64,000 nucleotides of DNA from Mesorhizobium sp. Its GTDB lineage: Bacteria > Pseudomonadota > Alphaproteobacteria > Rhizobiales > Rhizobiaceae. The translations under genes and the position numbers were made by a program. Where the stretch lies: NCBI RefSeq assembly GCF_004963255.1, contig NZ_SUGA01000033.1, forward strand, positions 1 through 64,000, written 5' to 3'. The notes beneath the pieces are model-generated. The model did no database searches, had not been told where the DNA came from, and was given only the letters and a program-made list of their open reading frames with translations. This document shows positions 24,569 to 32,304 of the stretch, piece after piece. How positions within the stretch are numbered: position 1 is the first letter of the stretch; each line of letters starts with the position of its first letter.

Positions 24569-25627
24569 ATGACCCAGCCTTCTCGCCTCGCCATCGTTCC
24601 CTTCGTCAGCGTCGACCGCATGATGAAGCTGGTGCTCGCCATCGGCGTCGAGCGCTTCCTCACCGAGCTCGCCGCCTATATCGAGGAGGATTTCCGCCGC
24701 TGGGAGCTGTTCGACAAGACGCCGCGCATCGCCTCGCACAGCCATGATGGCGTCATCGAGCTGATGCCGACCAGCGACGGCAAGATGTACGGCTTCAAAT
24801 ATGTCAACGGCCATCCGAAGAACATGCGCGAGGGCCGCCAGACCGTCACCGCCTTCGGCGTGCTGGCCGATGTCGGCTCCGGCTATCCGATGCTGCTCAC
24901 CGAAATGACCATCCTGACGGCGCTGCGCACGGCGGCCACCTCCGCCGTGGCCGCCAAATACCTGGCGCCGAAGGGCTCGCGCGCCATGGCCATCATCGGC
25001 AACGGCGCCCAGTCGGAATTCCAGGCCATCGCCTTCAAGGCGCTGCTCGGCATCGACAAGCTGCGGCTCTACGACATCGACCGTTCGGCTTCCGAAAAAT
25101 GCGCCCGCAACCTGGCGGCCAAGGGTTTTGACATCACCATCTGCGCGACCGGCCAGGATGCCGTGGAGGGCGTCGACATCATCACCACGGTGACCGCCGA
25201 CAAGCAGTATGCAACCATCCTCACCGACAACATGGTCGGCTCCGGCGTCCACATCAACGCCGTCGGCGGCGACTGCCCGGGCAAGACGGAACTCCACCGT
25301 GACATCCTTCTGCGCTCCGACATCTTCGTCGAGTTCCCGCCGCAGACGCGCATCGAGGGCGAGATCCAGCAGCTCGACGCCGACCATCCGGTGACCGAGC
25401 TGTGGCAGGTGATGACCGGGAAGGCAAAGGGCCGCAAGGCGCCCGAGCAGATCACGCTGTTCGATTCCGTCGGCTTCGCCACCGAGGATTTTTCGGCGCT
25501 TCGCTATGTTCGCGACCAGCTCCAGGCCACGGGCCTCTATGAGGAGCTCGACCTGCTCGCCGACCCCGACGAGCCGCGCGACCTGTTCGGCATGCTGGAG
25601 AGGGCCGCCATGCAGCCGGCTGCGTGA
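24569..25627 (+). CDS. ocd: Ornithine cyclodeaminase
   Basis: The product is 352 aa. It has the OCD/mu-crystallin layout: an N-terminal dimerisation part with RIASHSHDGVIELMPT and YGFKYVNGHPKN, and a Rossmann domain with AIIGNGAQSEFQAIAF (GxGxxS/A type). Later segments include the active-site region VGSGVHINAVGGDCPGKTEL with the catalytic Asp of GGDCPGK. The length fits the bona fide enzyme of rhizobia and agrobacteria. It converts ornithine to proline and ammonia. It is directly coupled to arginase. Confidence 0.95.
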   Translation: MTQPSRLAIVPFVSVDRMMKLVLAIGVERFLTELAAYIEEDFRRWELFDKTPRIASHSHDGVIELMPTSDGKMYGFKYVNGHPKNMREGRQTVTAFGVLADVGSGYPMLLTEMTILTALRTAATSAVAAKYLAPKGSRAMAIIGNGAQSEFQAIAFKALLGIDKLRLYDIDRSASEKCARNLAAKGFDITICATGQDAVEGVDIITTVTADKQYATILTDNMVGSGVHINAVGGDCPGKTELHRDILLRSDIFVEFPPQTRIEGEIQQLDADHPVTELWQVMTGKAKGRKAPEQITLFDSVGFATEDFSALRYVRDQLQATGLYEELDLLADPDEPRDLFGMLERAAMQPAA

Positions 25628-25641
25628 GCGAACGAGCGCGT

Positions 25642-25791
25642 AATCTCCCCCCTTGAGGGGGAGATGGCCGGCAGGCCAGAGGGGGTCGGTCCGACTGGGC
25701 TCGGCTTGCTTCTGCAGATGGAGGTTGGCGCTTCACGCGCAGCGACCCCCTCTGTCGCCTTCGGCGACATCTCCCCCTCAAGGGGGGAGAT
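25642..25791. repeat. Inverted pair of family A repeats
   Basis: A forward unit at 25642-25688 and a reverse unit at 25742-25791 lie between convergent ocd and the LacI gene. The end TCTCCCCCTCAAGGGGGGAGATAA is the mirror of the left end. A hairpin here could end transcription from both sides. Confidence 0.85.
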
Positions 25792-25797
25792 AACGCA

Positions 25798-26796
25798 CTA
25801 CCCCCGCGCCGCGCAGCTCTCCCGTTCCACCAGCACCGGCGCCAGCACTTCGCGCCTTGACGGCGCTTCCGGTTCGCCCAGCCTCTCGAGCAGCAGGCTC
25901 ACCGCGCGCGTGCCGATCTTTTCGACCGGCTGCGCGATGGTCGTCAGCGGCGGCCAGGTGGTGACGGCATAGGGGATGTCGTCGAACCCGACCATCGAGA
26001 TGTCGTCTGGAACCCGCAATCCGCGCGACCGCAGCGCCGTGACCGCGCCCATCGCCATCAGGTCGTTACAGGCGAACACCGCCGTGATGCCCGGCGCCTG
26101 CGCCATCAGCTGCTCCATCGCCAGGCGCCCGCCGGCGAAATGATAGTCGGAATCGACGACCGACGAGGCCGGCAGCTCGAGCCCCGCCTCTTCGAGCGCG
26201 CGTGCGAAACCGCGCAGGCGGGCGGGGCTGGAGCTGGAATCGCGCGGGCCGCCGATGACGCCGATCTTTTCATGCCCAAGCCCGGCCAGATATTTGCCGG
26301 CGAGATAGCCGCCATGATCATGGTCGACCAGCACCGAATCGACATTGACCGACTGGATCTCGCGGTCGAGCAGCACCGCCGGCACGCTGGGCAGCAGGCG
26401 GGCGAACACCCGCGCGTGGTCGGACGAGCCGGCGAAGATCAGCCCGTCGATCTGCTTGGCCATCAGCACCGAGAGGTAGCGCTCTTCCTTTTCGGCGTTG
26501 CCGTCGGAGTTGCACAGGATCACCGTGTAGCCGGAGACGAAGCCGGCATCCTCGATCTGCCGCGCGACGCTGGCGAAGAACGGGTTGGAATTGTCGGGCA
26601 GCAGCAGGCCGATGGTCTTGGTCTCGCCGCGCCGCAGACTCCGCGCCACCGAGTTCGGGCTGTAGCGGAGCGCCGCGATCGCGGCGCGCACCCGCTCGGC
26701 CGTTTCCGGCTCGACGTGGCGGGTACGGTTCATCACATGCGAGACCGTTGCGACGGACACCCCCGCATGGCGCGCGACATCGGCAATGGTCGTCAT
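25798..26796 (-). CDS. LacI-family transcriptional regulator
   Basis: The product is 332 aa. The N-terminal helix-turn-helix TIADVARHAGVSVATVSHVMNRTRHVEPETAERV (3-36) and the hinge YSPNSVARSLRRG are classic. The rest is a periplasmic-binding-protein-like sugar sensor (IGLLLPDNSNPFFASVARQIE, VPAVLLDREI, VFACNDLMAMGAVTAL). It resembles RbsR-type regulators. No sugar transporter remains next to it, but a permease-tail remnant and a palindromic operator lie just upstream. Confidence 0.93.
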   Translation of the reverse strand: MTTIADVARHAGVSVATVSHVMNRTRHVEPETAERVRAAIAALRYSPNSVARSLRRGETKTIGLLLPDNSNPFFASVARQIEDAGFVSGYTVILCNSDGNAEKEERYLSVLMAKQIDGLIFAGSSDHARVFARLLPSVPAVLLDREIQSVNVDSVLVDHDHGGYLAGKYLAGLGHEKIGVIGGPRDSSSSPARLRGFARALEEAGLELPASSVVDSDYHFAGGRLAMEQLMAQAPGITAVFACNDLMAMGAVTALRSRGLRVPDDISMVGFDDIPYAVTTWPPLTTIAQPVEKIGTRAVSLLLERLGEPEAPSRREVLAPVLVERESCAARG

Positions 26797-26872
26797 GGCC
26801 CGTTTCCCCAGGCAGTCCTTAAAGCAGGCTGAAGAGCGTGCAGCTGAATAAAATCATGCTCTTCGACCCGGA

Positions 26873-26968
26873 ACCTTCCGCAACAACCCTCTTCCGGTAC
26901 GCGTCTAGGGCGGCCGCCAGCACGATGACAAGGCCGATCACGGAGGGTTCGAGATTCTCATAGATGCC
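26873..26968 (-). pseudogene. Probable remnant of a sugar ABC permease C-terminus
   Basis: One frame on the minus strand reads GIYENLEPSVIGLVIVLAAA then LDAYRKR. The I-G-L-V-I-V-L-A-x-A-L-D pattern followed by basic residues is how RbsC-type permeases typically end. No upstream permease sequence is present and the frame has no plausible start nearby. It lies directly upstream of the LacI gene on the same strand, where such transporters are often found. The assignment is tentative. Confidence 0.35.
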
Positions 26969-27069
26969 GGGCAATTGCCGTCTACGCGACGGATAACCTC
27001 CGCCGCGATGCCGGCGATTGGCCCCGCCGAAGGATGGACCCTTATCCGCGCCATTCTCCCTCGATACCG

Positions 27070-27093
27070 GTAATCGGTTGCGTAACCGATTAC
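27070..27093. promoter_or_regulatory. Palindromic LacI-type operator candidate
   Basis: A perfect 10-bp inverted repeat with a 4-nt centre, GTAATCGGTT-GCGT-AACCGATTAC, overlaps the smaller palindrome CGTAA-CCGA-TTACG (27081-27094). It lies 274 bp upstream of the LacI start and upstream of the permease remnant. LacI-family sites typically show such central-CG symmetry. The TF assignment is inferred from proximity. Confidence 0.65.
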
Positions 27094-27165
27094 GCGGCAA
27101 AGTAGAGCCGGGATTGGGCCGGCGTCAATACCGGGGAACAACGCCTCGGGCCGATGCCGGCGCCG

Positions 27166-28185
27166 TCACCGCCAGCCCAGCGCCGGCGCGACGTGCTTCA
27201 GGATCGACTCGATGACATGGGCGTTGTAGTCGACGCCGAGTTGATTGGGCACGGTGAGCAGCAGCGTGTCCGTCTCGGCGATCGCCTCGTCTTCCCTGAG
27301 CTGTTCGACCAGCTTATCCGGCTCGGCGGCATAGGTGCGGCCGAACACGGCCCGCTTCTCCGGCTCGATATAGCCGAAATGGTCCTCGCCCTCGCTGCCG
27401 CCGAAATAGGCGCGGTCCATGTCGTTGACCAAGGCAAAGATGCTGCGGCTGACTGAGACGCGCGGCTCCCGCGCATGGCCGGCTTCCTTCCACGCGGCGC
27501 GGTAGGCTCTGATCTGCTTGGCCTGCTGGACGTGCAGCGGCTCACCGCTTTCGTCGAATTTCAGCGTCGAGCTCTGCAGGTTCATGCCGAGCTTGGCCGC
27601 CCACACGGCGGTGGCGTCGGTGGCCGCGCCCCACCAGATGCGGTCGCGCAGGCCAGCCGAAAAGGGTTCGAGCCTGAGCAGCCCGGGCGGGTTGGGGAAC
27701 ATCGGCCGCGGGTTGGGCTGGGCGAAGCCTTCGCCGCGCAACAGGTCGAGGAAGATTTCGGCGTGGTTCCGCGCCATGTCGGCGTCGCTCTTGCCCTCTT
27801 GCGGCACGTAGCCGAAATAGCGCCAGCCATCGATCACCTGCTCGGGCGAGCCGCGGCTGATGCCCAGCTGCAAACGCCCGCCGGCGATGAGGTCGGCGGC
27901 ACCCGCGTCCTCGGCCATGTAGAGCGGGTTCTCATAGCGCATGTCGATAACGGCGGTGCCGAGCTCGATCCGCTTGGTCTTGGCGCCCGCCGCGGCCAGC
28001 AGCGGGAACGGCGAGGCGAGCTGCCGGGCAAAATGGTGGACGCGAAAATAGGCGCCGTCGGCGCCGAGCTCCTCGGCCGCGACCGCGAGGTCGATCGATT
28101 GCAGCAGCGCGTCGGCGCCCGAGCGCGTGCCCGATTGCGGCGAGGGCGACCAATGCCCGAACGACAGAAATCCGATCTTCTTCAT
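27166..28185 (-). CDS. LLM-class flavin-dependent monooxygenase (luciferase-like)
   Basis: The product is 339 aa from the ATG of MKKIGFLSFGHW, which has AGGAACGGAG upstream. It is a bacterial-luciferase-type TIM barrel: AEELGADGAYFRVHHFA, RIELGTAVIDMRYENPLYMAEDAGAADLIAGGRLQLGISRGSPEQ and a C-terminal helix. Such enzymes use FMNH2 supplied by a partner reductase. The substrate is unknown and no flavin reductase is adjacent. It stands as a single gene. Confidence 0.9.
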   Translation of the reverse strand: MKKIGFLSFGHWSPSPQSGTRSGADALLQSIDLAVAAEELGADGAYFRVHHFARQLASPFPLLAAAGAKTKRIELGTAVIDMRYENPLYMAEDAGAADLIAGGRLQLGISRGSPEQVIDGWRYFGYVPQEGKSDADMARNHAEIFLDLLRGEGFAQPNPRPMFPNPPGLLRLEPFSAGLRDRIWWGAATDATAVWAAKLGMNLQSSTLKFDESGEPLHVQQAKQIRAYRAAWKEAGHAREPRVSVSRSIFALVNDMDRAYFGGSEGEDHFGYIEPEKRAVFGRTYAAEPDKLVEQLREDEAIAETDTLLLTVPNQLGVDYNAHVIESILKHVAPALGWR

Positions 28186-28432
28186 GTGCTCCGTTCCTGC
28201 TGGAGCGGCTCGTCGGCCGCTCAAATGCCTTGTTGCTCCCGCAGATAGCCAGGGCAGCGCCGCGATACAACGGACACCGAACGGATACAGACCGTCAATG
28301 AGTCTTCGAAATGCTACCGTGCCGCCCCCCCGCCATGCGGAACCATAAGCTCATCTCCGGCATTCTCGCTCCCGCCGGAGCGCTGTATCGTTTGCGCCAG
28401 CCGATGATTCCCCAGCATTGGACGATGCCTTC

Positions 28433-29188
28433 ATGCATGGCCTGACGCCCATACTTTCCACCGTGACGGCCTCTTTCCTGGCCTCCTTCGTCGAAGTGGT
28501 CGAAGCCTTCACCATCGTGCTCGCCGTCGGGGTGACGCGCAGCTGGCGCCCCGCGCTGACGGGTGCAGCACTTGCGCTCATCCTGCTGGCGGCGCTGGTG
28601 CTTATTTTCGGGCCGCTGCTGGCGCTCATCCCCATCGCCGTCCTGCAATTCGTGGTCGGCGTGCTCCTGATCCTGTTCGGCATGCGCTGGCTCCGGAAGG
28701 CGATCCTGCGCAGCGTCGGCGTGATCGCGCTGCATGACGAGGAGCAGGCCTTTTCCAAGGAGACGGAGGTGCTGCGGCGGCAGGCCGGCGACCGCCGGGC
28801 CGACTATCTGGCTGCCGTTGCGTCGTTCAAGGCGGTGCTGCTCGAGGGCGTCGAAGTGGTGTTCATCGTCATTGCCGTCGGCGCCGCGCATGGCCAGACG
28901 CTCTATGCCGGCCTTGGCGCGCTGGCGGCCTTCGTGCTGGTGATGCTGATCGGCCTTGCCGCGCACCGGCCTTTGGCGCGCGTGCCCGAGAATGCGCTGA
29001 AATTCGTCGTCGGGCTGATGTTGACCAGCTTCGGCGTGTTCTGGACCGGCGAGGGGCTGGGCGCGCAGTGGCCAGGCGCCGATCTCGCTCTGCTCGCCAT
29101 CTTCGCCGTCATCGCCGCCGCATCCTTCGCCATTATGCGCTGGCTGCGCGGCGCTTACCCGGCGCCCGCCAGGAGAATTGCCCGATGA
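28433..29188 (+). CDS. COG4280-like integral membrane protein with two ExxE repeats
   Basis: The product is 251 aa from ATG 28433 (a TTG 15 nt earlier is weaker). About six to seven hydrophobic helices are predicted. Two related helices carry acidic motifs, FVEVVEAFTIVLAVG (E21, E24) and LLEGVEVVFIVIAVG (E138, E141), implying an internal duplication. Paired ExxE or REGxE helices are known from Ftr1- and GDT1-type cation carriers, so metal transport is conceivable but unproven. A short charged loop, EEQAFSKETEVLRRQAGDRR, separates the halves. The next gene overlaps it (ATGA). Confidence 0.75.
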   Translation: MHGLTPILSTVTASFLASFVEVVEAFTIVLAVGVTRSWRPALTGAALALILLAALVLIFGPLLALIPIAVLQFVVGVLLILFGMRWLRKAILRSVGVIALHDEEQAFSKETEVLRRQAGDRRADYLAAVASFKAVLLEGVEVVFIVIAVGAAHGQTLYAGLGALAAFVLVMLIGLAAHRPLARVPENALKFVVGLMLTSFGVFWTGEGLGAQWPGADLALLAIFAVIAAASFAIMRWLRGAYPAPARRIAR

Positions 29189-29394
29189 TCCGTCTTGTCT
29201 TCAAGGAACTCGTCGGCATGTTCGTCGACGACGGCAATCTTGCGCTGCTGGCCCTGATCCTGATCGCGCTCGTTACCGCCGTGGTGAAGGTCCTGGGACT
29301 GCCCCCGCTTGTCGGCGGCTTCCTGCTCCTCGCCGGCTGCCTGGCGATTCTCCTGCAGAGCACGCGCCGCGCCGCGCGCGACAAGGCACGCTGA
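29185..29394 (+). CDS. Small two-helix membrane protein
   Basis: The product is 69 aa starting at the ATG overlapping the stop of the COG4280-like gene, with AGGAG 10 nt upstream. It has two hydrophobic segments (about 18-36 and 41-59) joined by GLPP, and a basic C-terminus. Tight coupling suggests it acts with the upstream transporter-like protein. I do not recognise a family. Confidence 0.65.
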   Translation: MIRLVFKELVGMFVDDGNLALLALILIALVTAVVKVLGLPPLVGGFLLLAGCLAILLQSTRRAARDKAR

Positions 29395-29706
29395 GGGGCA
29401 TTTGTACTCGGGAAAATCAGCGCAAACGCAGGAGAATTGGCGCAAGCCTCTCAACCTCGTCATCCACGGGCGGAGCGAGGCGAAGCGGAGCGCAGACCCG
29501 AGGATCCATTCCGTGATCTTGGCCGAGGAACGCAGCGGAGCAGAATTCTGCACCGTGGCAACGCCTCCACGTCACGGAATGGATACTATGGTCTGCGCGC
29601 GTCGCTTCGCTCCTGGCTCCGCCATAGAATGAGGACCTGACACGCGCTTCCGCCGATCTCCAAGCACGCCGTCTGCAAACGCAGACAAAGCGGCTGCGCC
29701 GGAAAC
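29395..29706. repeat. Intergenic inverted repeat
   Basis: GATCCATTCCGTGATC (about 29501) and GTCACGGAATGGATAC (about 29572) are inverted arms, inside a wider element with GCGGAGCGAGGCGAAGCGGAGCG-type runs (29460-29640). It lies between convergent genes. No coding potential is supported. Confidence 0.6.
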
Positions 29707-30339
29707 CTAATAAACCGTGAAAAGCGTCGGCAGATGGCCGGCGAGGCGGGCATACTCGACCGCCTCGATGAGCGGAAACAGCGCCAGGAAATAGAGCCCG
29801 TCGCGGAACGTCCTGCGCAGCGCGCCCGTCGAAAACAGCCACTGCGACTCGTCGCGATAAAGCATCGGATTCGGCCAGAAGGACGGCGTGCGTTCGGCAT
29901 AGGCCGCGTACGCCGCGCCGAACTTGCCGGCGAGATACGCGGCCTCCTTGCGCGCCGTGAAGCGGAAGACGAAGAAGCTTGCCAAGCCGAGCATTGCGGC
30001 CGCCAGCACCGAGCCGAACATCAGCCCGATACCGACCGCGCCGACGGTCGAGAAGAAATAGAGCGGGTTCCGGGTCACCGAGAACGGGCCGGACACGATC
30101 AGCTCGTCATTCTTCCTGCCGCCGACGAAAAGGATGCTCCACAACCGGCCCAGGAAGCAGGCCAGCACCATCACGAAGCCGATCGTCTCCAGCGCTTCAT
30201 GTCCGTTCGATCCTTCGGCCAGCGCCGGTCTGCTGAAGAGAAGCAGGATGACGGCAAGCACGGCTGCCACCTGCACGACGATCAGGCGCTTGTGCTGGTC
30301 GAACGCTTTCGGCGCCGCTTTGAGGGACGTGTAGGCCAT
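29707..30339 (-). CDS. Isoprenylcysteine carboxyl methyltransferase-like membrane protein
   Basis: The product is 210 aa with about five hydrophobic segments. The conserved catalytic region of the PEMT/ICMT superfamily is visible: GRKNDELIVSGPFSVTRNPLYFFSTVGAVG (about 74-103), with the R-N-P-x-Y signature, and a downstream ARKEAAYLAGKFGAAYAAYAERTPSFWP, equivalent to the E-x-x-L-x-x-x-F-G-x-x-Y-x-x-Y motif. These enzymes methylate lipid or isoprenoid substrates with SAM. The substrate here is unknown. It is divergent from the COG4705-like gene. Confidence 0.85.
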   Translation of the reverse strand: MAYTSLKAAPKAFDQHKRLIVVQVAAVLAVILLLFSRPALAEGSNGHEALETIGFVMVLACFLGRLWSILFVGGRKNDELIVSGPFSVTRNPLYFFSTVGAVGIGLMFGSVLAAAMLGLASFFVFRFTARKEAAYLAGKFGAAYAAYAERTPSFWPNPMLYRDESQWLFSTGALRRTFRDGLYFLALFPLIEAVEYARLAGHLPTLFTVY

Positions 30340-30432
30340 TCTTTCTCACCGCTGCGGCGCCGAGACGGACGCCGGGCTTTGTCTAGCTCTTCCGTCGGGC
30401 GATGACGAGACCCGGCGAATGTTTTTGGCCGA

Positions 30433-30450
30433 CCTTACGAATTTGTAAGG
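30433..30450. promoter_or_regulatory. Near-perfect palindrome upstream of the COG4705-like gene
   Basis: CCTTACGAATTTGTAAGG matches its own complement at 16 of 18 positions. It lies 91 bp before the ATG at 30541 and in the shared spacer with the divergent methyltransferase gene. It may be a binding site, for example of the response regulator encoded at 31582; this link is inferred from proximity only. Confidence 0.45.
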
Positions 30451-30540
30451 ATGCGGACAGGCCGCGGTGAATTTACCCGCCTAGCCTGATTGCCACGGTT
30501 TGTCGGCTTGAACAGAGCACGGACGACCGGCTCCTACAGG

Positions 30541-31341
30541 ATGACAGCCATCGCAATGACCATGACAGCCAACGAATACGGGTCCGAACTGAACAGGGTC
30601 CCGGACGCCACCCTCGATTTCTGGCTGATCAAGGTCATGGCGGTGACCATGGGCGAGACGGCTGCCGATTATCTCGCCGTCAATCTCGGTCTCGGCCTTA
30701 CTGTCACGTCGCTCATCATGGCCGGCATCCTGGTCATCGCGCTCGCCCTGCAATTCACGCAGAAGCGTTACGTGCCCTGGGCCTACTGGCTGGCAGTCGT
30801 CCTGATCAGCATCGTCGGCACCCTGGTCACCGACAACCTCGTCGATAATTTCAGCCTGCGGCTGGAGATGACGACGATAGTCTTCTCGGCCGCCCTCGCC
30901 CTGACCTTCATTGCCTGGTACGCCAGCGAGAGGACGCTCTCGATCCACACCATCTTCACCACCAGGCGCGAGATCTTCTACTGGCTGGCGATCCTCTTCA
31001 CCTTTTCGCTCGGCACGGCCGCCGGCGACCTGTTGGCCGAGCGCTTCGACCTGGGCTATCTCAACACCGGTCTGATCTTCGGCGGCGTCATCGCGGCGAT
31101 CGCGCTTGCGTGGTTCTTCCTCGGCCTGAACGGCATCCTCGCCTTCTGGCTCGCCTATATCCTGACCCGGCCGTTCGGCGCCTCCTTCGGCGACCTGCTG
31201 GCGCAGCCGGTCGAATATGGCGGCATGGGCTTCGGCACCACTTTCACCAGCCTGACCTTCCTCGGCTGCATCGTGGTCATCGTCCTCTACATGACGCTGA
31301 AGTGCCTGATCGACGAAGACGAGCAGGCCCTGCTCGACTGA
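30541..31341 (+). CDS. COG4705-like multispanning membrane protein
   Basis: The product is 266 aa from ATG 30541 (in-frame ATGs at 30556 and 30562 are alternatives). About eight hydrophobic helices are predicted. Two halves repeat each other: FWLIKVMAVTMGETAADYLA and YWLAILFTFSLGTAAGDLLA, each followed by a GL-rich helix. The G-x-x-A-x-D-x-L-A motif inside the membrane suggests a transport or channel role, but the family is uncharacterised. A two-component system follows 240 bp downstream on the same strand and may regulate it or be cotranscribed. Confidence 0.8.
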   Translation: MTAIAMTMTANEYGSELNRVPDATLDFWLIKVMAVTMGETAADYLAVNLGLGLTVTSLIMAGILVIALALQFTQKRYVPWAYWLAVVLISIVGTLVTDNLVDNFSLRLEMTTIVFSAALALTFIAWYASERTLSIHTIFTTRREIFYWLAILFTFSLGTAAGDLLAERFDLGYLNTGLIFGGVIAAIALAWFFLGLNGILAFWLAYILTRPFGASFGDLLAQPVEYGGMGFGTTFTSLTFLGCIVVIVLYMTLKCLIDEDEQALLD

Positions 31342-31581
31342 GCGCGATCCCTGAACCAGCCGTCTCGCAAAAATGTGTAGCGGTCTTCGGCCCACGAATG
31401 CGTAAAAGCAGATGGTTACAGCAATCCGTCCGCAATTGCGCCAAGACGACGAGATGGGGCATGATGCCGTCCGAAAGCCGCTTCACACGTTTCGGCATCA
31501 CGTCCTGGAGAACCAGCCAGGAAAGAGCCCGGCCGGCGCCGCCACGCCGGCAAGGTTGAGGCGGCAAGGGCAGCACGGGCG
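31342..31581. repeat. Intergenic palindromic units between COG4705-like gene and response regulator
   Basis: The stretch holds a diverged family D unit (AAAATGTGTAGCGGTCTTCGG ..., about 31368) and a palindrome GGCATGATGCCGTCCGAAAG ... TTTCGGCATCACG (about 31458-31505). No gene is supported. Confidence 0.55.
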
Positions 31582-32259
31582 ATGCGACTTCTGCTTGTTG
31601 AGGACGATCCGAGAACCGCCGACTATATCGTGCGCGGGCTGACCGAGGCCGGCCATGTCTGCGATCTCTTGCGCGACGGCCATGACGGCCTCTTCGCCGC
31701 GACCCGCAACGCCTATGACGTGATCGTCGCCGACCGCATGGTTCCCGGCCTCGACGGCCTGTCGATGATCAAGGCGGTGCGCGCCGCCGGCATCCATACG
31801 CCGGCTATCTTCCTGACCTCGATCGGCGGCGTCGACGACCGCGTCGAGGGCCTGGAAGCCGGCGGCGACGACTATCTGGTCAAGCCCTTCGCCTTTTCCG
31901 AGCTGCTTGCCCGCATCCATGCGCTCGGCCGCCGGCCGGCGGCGCAGGAACAGAAGACGGCGCTGCGCGTCGCCGACCTCGAAATGGACCTGATCCAGCG
32001 CCGCGTGACTAGGCAGGGCCAGCCGATCGACCTGCAGCCGCGCGAATTCAGCCTGCTCGAGGTGCTGATGCGCGGCGAGGGCCGCGTCATCACCCGCACC
32101 ATGCTTCTGGAGCGCGTCTGGGATTTTCATTTCGACCCCAAGACCAGCGTCGTTGAAACGCATATCAGCCGGCTGCGGGCCAAGGTCGACAGGCCGTTCG
32201 ACGTGCCGCTGATCCACACCGTGCGCAACACCGGCTACAGCCTGCATGTTCCGGCCTGA
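31582..32259 (+). CDS. OmpR-family response regulator
   Basis: The product is 225 aa. The receiver has VEDDP (6-10), phospho-acceptor Asp51 in the unusual IVADRMVPGLDG context, and Lys101 in VKPF. The C-terminal winged helix is QPREFSLLEVLMRGEGRVITRTMLLERVWDFHF and ETHISRLRAKVDRPF, the pattern of heavy-metal/CusR-like regulators. The kinase gene follows after 45 nt. The neighbouring membrane protein gene upstream is the best candidate target. Confidence 0.93.
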   Translation: MRLLLVEDDPRTADYIVRGLTEAGHVCDLLRDGHDGLFAATRNAYDVIVADRMVPGLDGLSMIKAVRAAGIHTPAIFLTSIGGVDDRVEGLEAGGDDYLVKPFAFSELLARIHALGRRPAAQEQKTALRVADLEMDLIQRRVTRQGQPIDLQPREFSLLEVLMRGEGRVITRTMLLERVWDFHFDPKTSVVETHISRLRAKVDRPFDVPLIHTVRNTGYSLHVPA

Positions 32260-32304
32260 TCCCGCATCCGCGATTGCGGGGCGACCAAACGGCTTCGCGA
32301 TCGC

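Noticed and set aside
29401..29640. Short frames (67-132 codons) between the small membrane protein and the methyltransferase
   Set aside because: They lie within an inverted-repeat element, have no ribosome sites and differ in every frame without conserved pattern.
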